From contig JAGQJJ010000053.1 of NCBI GenBank assembly GCA_020430675.1, positions 1 to 12,041 on the forward strand: a DNA stretch of 12,041 nt. Direction: 5' to 3'. The translations under genes were made by a program, and so were the position numbers. Below the pieces are notes generated by a model, which was not told where the DNA came from, searched no databases, and worked only from the letters and a program-made list of their open reading frames with translations. The stretch comes from Myxococcales bacterium. Lineage in GTDB: Bacteria > Myxococcota > Bradymonadia > UBA7976 > UBA1532. The stretch's first letter is position 1. Each line of letters starts with the position of its first letter. Shown one piece after another: positions 7,759-12,041 of the stretch.

Positions 7759-8037
7759 ATGTCCAAAGGCATCAGCAGGCAGTTCACCATCGTCAACAAG
7801 CTGGGTCTGCACGCCCGCGCCTCGGCGACTCTGGTGCGGGTCGCCAGCCAGTTTTCGTCCGAGGTTTTTGTCGCCAAGGACGGCCAGGCGGTCAATGGCA
7901 AGTCCATCCTGGGCATGATGACCCTGGCCGCCGCCAAGGGGTCGACGGTGACGGTCACCTGCGACGGCACCGATCAGGACAAGGCGCTCGCCGCCATCGG
8001 CGAGGTCATCGCCAACCGGTTCGGGGAGGCTGAATGA
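7759..8037 (+). CDS. ptsH: PTS phosphocarrier protein HPr
   Basis: A 92-residue HPr that carries phosphate from enzyme I to EIIA proteins. The catalytic histidine is His18 in NKLGLHARAS (His15 in the usual numbering). The regulatory serine is Ser49 in NGKSILGMM (Ser46 equivalent), the target of HprK. Both sites are present, so the protein can in principle be phosphorylated by both routes. The surrounding sequence, including VNGKSILGMMTLAAAKGS, fits the family throughout. It is slightly longer than most HPr proteins (85-88 residues). It overlaps the enzyme I gene by four bases (ATGA). It could also serve PtsN, since no second HPr-like gene (npr) is visible. Confidence 0.97.
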   Translation: MSKGISRQFTIVNKLGLHARASATLVRVASQFSSEVFVAKDGQAVNGKSILGMMTLAAAKGSTVTVTCDGTDQDKALAAIGEVIANRFGEAE

Positions 8038-9842
8038 CCGAGCCCGACGAGACGACGCGCGAAAAGACCCTGCGCGGCCTGGGCGTCTCGCCCGGCTACG
8101 CCATCGGTCGGGCGCATCTGATCGACCGGCGGCAGGTCAAGGTTCCGCGCTATCACTTGTCGGAAGGCGAGATCGAAGCCGAGTTCGAACGCTTCGACGC
8201 GGCCCTCATCGCGTCGGAGGCCCAGATTCGGCAGATCAAGAGCCGGCTGCACCAGGTCGGCGAGGAGCATTACCTCATCCTCGACGCGCACCAACTCATG
8301 CTGCGCGACGAGATGCTCACCGAAGGCACGCGCCAGATCATCCGCGAGCAGCGCATCAACGCCGAGTGGGCGCTGAAGAAGGTGCTGCGCAGCATCAAGC
8401 AGATCTTCGACAACATCGACGACGAGTACTTCCGCGAGCGGCGCTCCGATGTGGACTTTGTCGGCGATCGCCTCATGCGCAACCTGCTCGGCAGCGAGGT
8501 GACCTCGCTGGGCGACGCGGCCAACGGCGCGGTGATCGTGGCCCATGACCTGTCGCCGGCCGACACCGCGCACCTCATGCGCTCAGCGGTGCTGGGTTTT
8601 GTCACCGAGGCCGGCGGGCGCACCAGCCACACCGCCATCATGGCGCGCTCGCTTGAGATTCCCGCCGTCGTCGCCGTCGACCACCTCACCGACCAGATCG
8701 GCAGCGGCGATACCCTGATCGTCGACGGCACCTCGGGCCTGGTGCTGGTCAACCCGCCGCCCGACCAGATCGCGCTCTACCAGCACAAGCAGATGGTCTA
8801 CACCGCGCAGCGCGCCCGCCTCGACCGGGTGCGCCACGAGGGGACCTCAACCCGCGACGGTGCGAAGGTGACGGTGCTGGGCAATATCGAGCAGCCCGAA
8901 GAGGCGCGCATCGTGCTCGACCACGGCGCTGAGGGCGTGGGGCTGTATCGCACTGAGTACCTGTACATGAACCGCCCGACGCTGCCCGATGAAGAGGAGC
9001 AGTTCACCCATTACCGGGCGGTCGTTGAGCATGGTGGCGCCAAGGGCGCCATCATCCGCACGCTCGATCTGGGCGGCGACAAGCTCGCCGACTCGGTGCG
9101 GGTGCGCGGCGAAGAGAACCCGGTCATGGGCCTGCGCGCCATCCGGCTCTGCCTCGCGCAGCCGGGGCTGTTCAAGGTGCAGCTGCGCGCGCTGCTGCGG
9201 GCCAGCGCCTTCGGGCGGCTCAAGATCATGCTGCCGCTCGTCTCGCGGCTCGAAGAGGTGCGCACCGCGCGCGCCCTGCTCGCCGAGTGCCGGGCCGAGC
9301 TGGCCGCCGAGGGCCACGCGATGGCCGACGACATCCCGTTTGGCATCATGATCGAGGTGCCGGCGGCGGTGGTCATCGCCGATCTGCTCGCCCGCGAGGT
9401 GGACTTCTTCTCGATCGGCACCAATGACCTCGCGCAGTACACGCTGGCCGTCGACCGCGGCAACCGGCACGTCGCCGACCTGTACGACCCGTTTCACCCG
9501 GCGATGCTGCGGTTCTTGACCAATATCATCGACGCGGCCAACGTCGCCGGCATCGAGGTCAGCATGTGCGGCGAGATGGCCGGCGAGCCGCTGGCGTTGC
9601 CGGTGCTGCTCGGCATGGGCCTGCGCTCGTTCTCGATGAACGCCAGCAGCATCCCGCTGATCAAGTCGATGATCCGCGACCTGGCCATCTCCGATTGCCG
9701 CGCGCTGGTCGACGAGGTGCGGGTGCTCGACACCGCCGCCGCCATCAACGCCCGGGTGCGCGCCGGCCTGCGCTCGCTGACCGACGGCGCGCTCGCCGCG
9801 TCGATGCTCGATCCGATGCTGCGGACCAGCGGAGAGGCTTGA
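8034..9842 (+). CDS. ptsI: PTS enzyme I (phosphoenolpyruvate-protein phosphotransferase)
   Basis: A 602-residue cytoplasmic enzyme that starts the PTS cascade by taking phosphate from PEP (E. coli: 575 residues). The N-terminal domain begins with LRGLGVSPGYAIGRA. The active-site His199 lies in GGRTSHTAIMARSLEIPAVV. The C-terminal PEP-binding barrel shows GLYRTEYLYMNR, DLGGDK, a MLPLVSRLEEV strand, DFFSIGTNDLAQYTLAVDR and the catalytic Cys512 in MCGEMAGE. There is no N-terminal GAF domain, so this is the sugar-type PtsI and not the nitrogen-type PtsP. The start is an ATG overlapping the HPr stop, with GGGGAGG at 8023-8029. It is the last gene of the long cluster and is followed by a terminator-like hairpin. 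Confidence 0.98.
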   Translation: MTEPDETTREKTLRGLGVSPGYAIGRAHLIDRRQVKVPRYHLSEGEIEAEFERFDAALIASEAQIRQIKSRLHQVGEEHYLILDAHQLMLRDEMLTEGTRQIIREQRINAEWALKKVLRSIKQIFDNIDDEYFRERRSDVDFVGDRLMRNLLGSEVTSLGDAANGAVIVAHDLSPADTAHLMRSAVLGFVTEAGGRTSHTAIMARSLEIPAVVAVDHLTDQIGSGDTLIVDGTSGLVLVNPPPDQIALYQHKQMVYTAQRARLDRVRHEGTSTRDGAKVTVLGNIEQPEEARIVLDHGAEGVGLYRTEYLYMNRPTLPDEEEQFTHYRAVVEHGGAKGAIIRTLDLGGDKLADSVRVRGEENPVMGLRAIRLCLAQPGLFKVQLRALLRASAFGRLKIMLPLVSRLEEVRTARALLAECRAELAAEGHAMADDIPFGIMIEVPAAVVIADLLAREVDFFSIGTNDLAQYTLAVDRGNRHVADLYDPFHPAMLRFLTNIIDAANVAGIEVSMCGEMAGEPLALPVLLGMGLRSFSMNASSIPLIKSMIRDLAISDCRALVDEVRVLDTAAAINARVRAGLRSLTDGALAASMLDPMLRTSGEA

Positions 9843-9867
9843 CGCCCACGGGGCACTCTGCTAGCTT
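9839..9867 (+). promoter_or_regulatory. Candidate sigma-70 promoter for the small zinc-ribbon gene
   Basis: TTGACG at 9839-9844 (overlapping the ptsI stop codon) and TAGCTT at 9862-9867 are separated by 17 bases, with TGC just before the -10 element. Five of the six -35 bases match the consensus. The predicted transcription start is near 9874, about 55 bases before the ATG at 9930, so the hairpin at 9881-9903 would lie in the 5' leader. The call is by eye. Confidence 0.5.
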
Positions 9868-9880
9868 CCATCGCCCTTTT

Positions 9881-9911
9881 GCGCCGGCCCTTGCCGCCGG
9901 CGCTCCTTTTT
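9881..9911 (+). terminator. Rho-independent terminator-like hairpin after ptsI
   Basis: A perfect 8-base inverted repeat, GCGCCGGC (9881-9888) and GCCGGCGC (9896-9903), with a 7-base loop is followed by TCCTTTTT. It lies 38 bases after the ptsI stop and probably ends the PTS operon. Because a good promoter lies just upstream of it, it may also act as an attenuator in the leader of the next gene. Confidence 0.7.
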
Positions 9912-9929
9912 CCAGTGAGGAGAGCTGCC

Positions 9930-10112
9930 ATGGCTGCTGGCAAGAAGGCTGCGAAGCTGGCCATCCGCGCCGATCGTGACGCCGGCAAGGCGAAGGTCTG
10001 CCCGTCGTGCGACAACCCCAAGATGTCGGTCGTGAAGTTCGTCCGCTCCAGCCGCCCGAGCGGCTTCTTCTGGCTGTGCGACAAGTGCGGCCACGAGCAG
10101 ACCACCCACTGA
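9930..10112 (+). CDS. Small basic zinc-ribbon protein, function unknown
   Basis: A 60-residue protein. The first 22 residues are rich in Lys, Arg and Ala (MAAGKKAAKLAIRADRDAGK...). Two cysteine pairs follow, CPSC (24-27) and CDKC (50-53), separated by 22 residues with the aromatic strand SGFFWLC before the second pair. This is the pattern of a single zinc ribbon, and the basic tail suggests nucleic acid or ribosome binding (inference). I do not recognise a named family; short zinc-ribbon proteins of this sort include topoisomerase C-terminal-like and TFIIS-like ribbons. The ATG at 9930 is fixed by a strong Shine-Dalgarno sequence, GAGGAGAG at 9917-9924; the open frame extends upstream to 9879 but would run through the hairpin. 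The gene seems to be its own transcription unit, with a promoter candidate upstream and a hairpin downstream. Confidence 0.85.
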   Translation: MAAGKKAAKLAIRADRDAGKAKVCPSCDNPKMSVVKFVRSSRPSGFFWLCDKCGHEQTTH

Positions 10113-10119
10113 CCGTCGA

Positions 10120-10160
10120 GACGCGGCCGGGCGATTGAGCCGACCGCGTCATCTTCCTTT
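10120..10160 (+). terminator. Possible terminator after the small zinc-ribbon gene
   Basis: GACGCGG (10120-10126) pairs with CCGCGTC (10144-10150), continuing after one C-A mismatch with CGG (10128-10130) and CCG (10140-10142), around a 9-base loop. The following ATCTTCCTTT is only moderately T-rich. It lies just after the stop at 10112. It is weaker than the hairpin after ptsI but well placed. Confidence 0.45.
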
Positions 10161-10177
10161 CGACACCTGTCCGTTTC

Positions 10178-10207
10178 TTGCGTCCGGTCCCTCGGGCCCG
10201 CTACGGT
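10178..10207 (+). promoter_or_regulatory. Candidate promoter for the Ser/Thr kinase gene
   Basis: TTGCGT (10178-10183) and TACGGT (10202-10207) are 18 bases apart, with GC before the -10 element, resembling the layout of the promoter at 9839-9867. A start near 10214 would give a leader of about 23 bases before the GTG at 10237. The -10 match is modest. Confidence 0.3.
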
Positions 10208-10236
10208 GAGTCCCGGAGCGCGCTTGGCGGGGCGCA

Positions 10237-12041
10237 GTGAACGACTCGACGCTGATCTGTCCAAAATGCAATCGGTCCCTCGATCCCTCGGACCCCCTCT
10301 GCCCGGTTGATCACGGCCTCACCGGAGGTGTGCACGGCGTTCGCCGGGCCGACCTCGACGCCACGCCGCGATCCAAACGGCACCTGCTCGGGGTGACGAT
10401 CGGCGACGCCTACACCGTCAACGGTTATCTGGGCTCCGGCGCGTTTGGCGCGGTGTATCGCGCCGAGCAGAAGGCGCTCGGCCGCGACGTCGCGCTCAAG
10501 CTGCTGATGGTCGACACGGTGCACGACCCCGTGATCATCCGCCGCTTCCAGCGCGAGGCCCGCACCGCGGCGGCGCTGCTCGACCCGAACATCGTCACCC
10601 TGTTCGACTACGGCGAGGCGGCGCTCAGCGAAGACGCCGAAGACCGCGTGCTCTGGATCGCGATGGAGCTGATCACGGGGCGCACGCTCAAGTCGTTCCT
10701 CGAGGACGGGCGCGGCATCGGCCTCGAAGCGGCGGTGTTGACGGGCCTCAACATCCTGCGCGGCCTGTCCTCTGCCCATCAGCTTGGCGTCGTGCACCGC
10801 GACCTCAAGCCGGGCAACGTGCTCATCGATGAGAGTCGCCGGCAACCCTGGTTTGCGCGCCTCTTCGACTTCGGCATCGCGTCGTTGCAAGGCTCGGGCG
10901 GCCACACCACCCAGATGGGCCAGGGCGGCGTGCTCGGCACGCCCAAGTACATGGCGCCCGAGCAATGGCGCGCGCAGCAGACGTCTCCTTCGACCGACAT
11001 CTACGCTTTCGGGGTGATCATGGCCGAGATGCTGCTCGGTCGGCCGCCCATCCCGCGCATGGATCTGGTCAAGATGGGCACCGCGCATTGCCGCGGGCCG
11101 CGGCCGCAGGTGACGCGCACCGGGCGCCAGGAGCGCGTGCCGCCGCCGCTGACCGCCTTCATTCAGCGCTGCATGGCCATCGATCCGGCCAATCGTTACC
11201 CCTCGGCCGCCGACGCGCTCGCCGCGCTGGAACAGATCGAGATCCTGATCTTCGGTGGGCCGACCGGCCGCGTCACCGGCGGGCCGGGGCCGCTCGTGAA
11301 TGTGAGCGACGAGGACAGCGAGTCGCGGCGTGTCGAGCCGCCGATCAACATCTTCATCTCGGGCGACAGCGACGCGCCGGCAGCGGTCTCGGGGCCGCCG
11401 CCCCCAGCCGAAGAAGACGACGCGGCCGATACGGTGCAGGCGCCGGCCTTGCTTTTGCCGCCGCTCAGTCCGCCCCGCCAGGCGCCGCGGCGGCCTGATT
11501 TTTCGGACGGCGTTCGGATTCCGCCGCCGTTCGGCTCGATCGACCAGTCGCTGTCGGACTCGATGCCCGACGCGCTGCCCCCGATGGCGCAGGTCGACAC
11601 CTTGCCGCCGGAGTCGCCGCCGCCGCCGACCATCGATCCGCTGCCCCGCCGCCGCCTGCTGACGCCGCCGACCGAGCCCACGCCCGCGTCCCCGGTGGAT
11701 CCCGAGCCGGAGGTCGACGCCAGCGCTTCGACCCCCGATGCGCCACCGATCGTTGCGCCCCCGCGCCCGGCGCCCGAGCCGCCCGCGCCGCTGCCGCCCT
11801 ATGCGCAGCCGACGCCGCCCATCGAGCCGATCGCGCCGACGGCGTCCGACCATCGGCGCGCCATGCTGTGGGGCACGCTGATGGCCATCGCGCTGGGCAT
11901 CGGCCTGCTGTTTCTGGCCCGCAAGCCGAAGCCGCCCCATCCGGTGGACGAAGCGCTGGCGGGCCAGGCGGCCCAGCCGCTGCCGGCCGTCGACGCGATG
12001 GCGTCCGCGGCCGCGGTCGATGCCGGACGCCCGCCGCCGCC
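10237..12041 (+). CDS. Membrane-anchored Ser/Thr protein kinase with N-terminal zinc ribbon (3' end outside window)
   Basis: 601 complete codons are visible without a stop; the gene continues past the window. A short zinc-ribbon-like head has Cys8, Cys11 and Cys22, with Asp25/His26 as a possible last ligand. A Hanks-type kinase domain (about 57-332) contains the glycine loop GSGAFGAV, ATP lysine Lys88 in VALK, catalytic HRDLKPGN (187-194), DFG (211-213) and APE (240-242), so it looks active. A Pro/Ala/Asp-rich linker of about 200 residues follows. One hydrophobic segment (about 543-562) before RKPKPP is probably a membrane anchor, and more Pro/Ala-rich sequence lies beyond it. The start is the GTG at 10237: a stop at 10207-10209 closes the frame upstream, and the next start would lose the ribbon. 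Kinases of this plan are frequent in Myxococcota-type bacteria. The substrate and the extracytoplasmic part are unknown. Confidence 0.92.
   Translation, partial: MNDSTLICPKCNRSLDPSDPLCPVDHGLTGGVHGVRRADLDATPRSKRHLLGVTIGDAYTVNGYLGSGAFGAVYRAEQKALGRDVALKLLMVDTVHDPVIIRRFQREARTAAALLDPNIVTLFDYGEAALSEDAEDRVLWIAMELITGRTLKSFLEDGRGIGLEAAVLTGLNILRGLSSAHQLGVVHRDLKPGNVLIDESRRQPWFARLFDFGIASLQGSGGHTTQMGQGGVLGTPKYMAPEQWRAQQTSPSTDIYAFGVIMAEMLLGRPPIPRMDLVKMGTAHCRGPRPQVTRTGRQERVPPPLTAFIQRCMAIDPANRYPSAADALAALEQIEILIFGGPTGRVTGGPGPLVNVSDEDSESRRVEPPINIFISGDSDAPAAVSGPPPPAEEDDAADTVQAPALLLPPLSPPRQAPRRPDFSDGVRIPPPFGSIDQSLSDSMPDALPPMAQVDTLPPESPPPPTIDPLPRRRLLTPPTEPTPASPVDPEPEVDASASTPDAPPIVAPPRPAPEPPAPLPPYAQPTPPIEPIAPTASDHRRAMLWGTLMAIALGIGLLFLARKPKPPHPVDEALAGQAAQPLPAVDAMASAAAVDAGRPPP

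Noticed and set aside
10201..11940. Open frame of 579 codons on the - strand opposite the kinase gene
   Set aside because: Arg/Gly/Ala/His-rich low-complexity product with no motif, fully antisense to a kinase with all catalytic motifs.

Overview
The window is one dense, GC-rich stretch of bacterial chromosome with every gene on the + strand. By eye it is about two-thirds G+C or more, with third codon positions almost always G or C. The gene set suggests a Gram-negative bacterium of the deltaproteobacterial lineages (Myxococcota, Bradymonadota or relatives). It has lipid A / LPS transport genes, sigma-54, HPr kinase together with RapZ and a mannose-family PTS, and a Ser/Thr kinase with an N-terminal zinc ribbon. 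The group assignment is inference from gene content and order; no rRNA or other taxonomic marker is present.

Layout. 1-260 is the 3' end of an LpxL/HtrB-type lipid A acyltransferase. It overlaps or abuts lptA (292-750), lptB (747-1529) and rpoN (1537-2988). Then come ptsN (3019-3480), hprK (3497-4462), rapZ (4459-5346) and a complete mannose-family PTS permease: EIIA (5343-5744), EIIB (5741-6220), EIIC (6221-6937), EIID (6934-7740). The general PTS proteins HPr (7759-8037) and enzyme I (8034-9842) follow. All gaps between these genes are 30 bases or less and seven junctions overlap by four bases, so this looks like one transcription unit of nearly 10 kb with extensive translational coupling. 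A candidate internal sigma-70 promoter inside lptB could drive rpoN and everything downstream.

After enzyme I there is a short regulatory stretch with a good sigma-70-like promoter followed by a perfect 8-bp GC hairpin and a T-run. These sit in front of a 60-residue basic zinc-ribbon protein of unknown function (9930-10112). A second, weaker terminator-like hairpin and a candidate promoter then precede a membrane-anchored Ser/Thr protein kinase (10237 to the window edge, 3' end missing).

How the genes fit together. EI and HPr supply phosphate from PEP to two EIIA proteins, the nitrogen-type PtsN and the mannose-type EIIA. EIIB-EIIC-EIID would couple this to sugar import. HprK can phosphorylate HPr on its regulatory serine (Ser49, present). 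RapZ normally links amino-sugar supply to envelope synthesis, and LptA/LptB/LpxL act in outer-membrane LPS assembly. The region therefore joins envelope biogenesis, sigma-54 and PTS signalling in one operon. Most of it is a recognisable conserved neighbourhood. The points that stand out are a RapZ whose Walker A lysine is isoleucine, the absence of hpf from its usual place after rpoN, the small zinc-ribbon gene with a terminator-like leader, and the internal promoter candidate.
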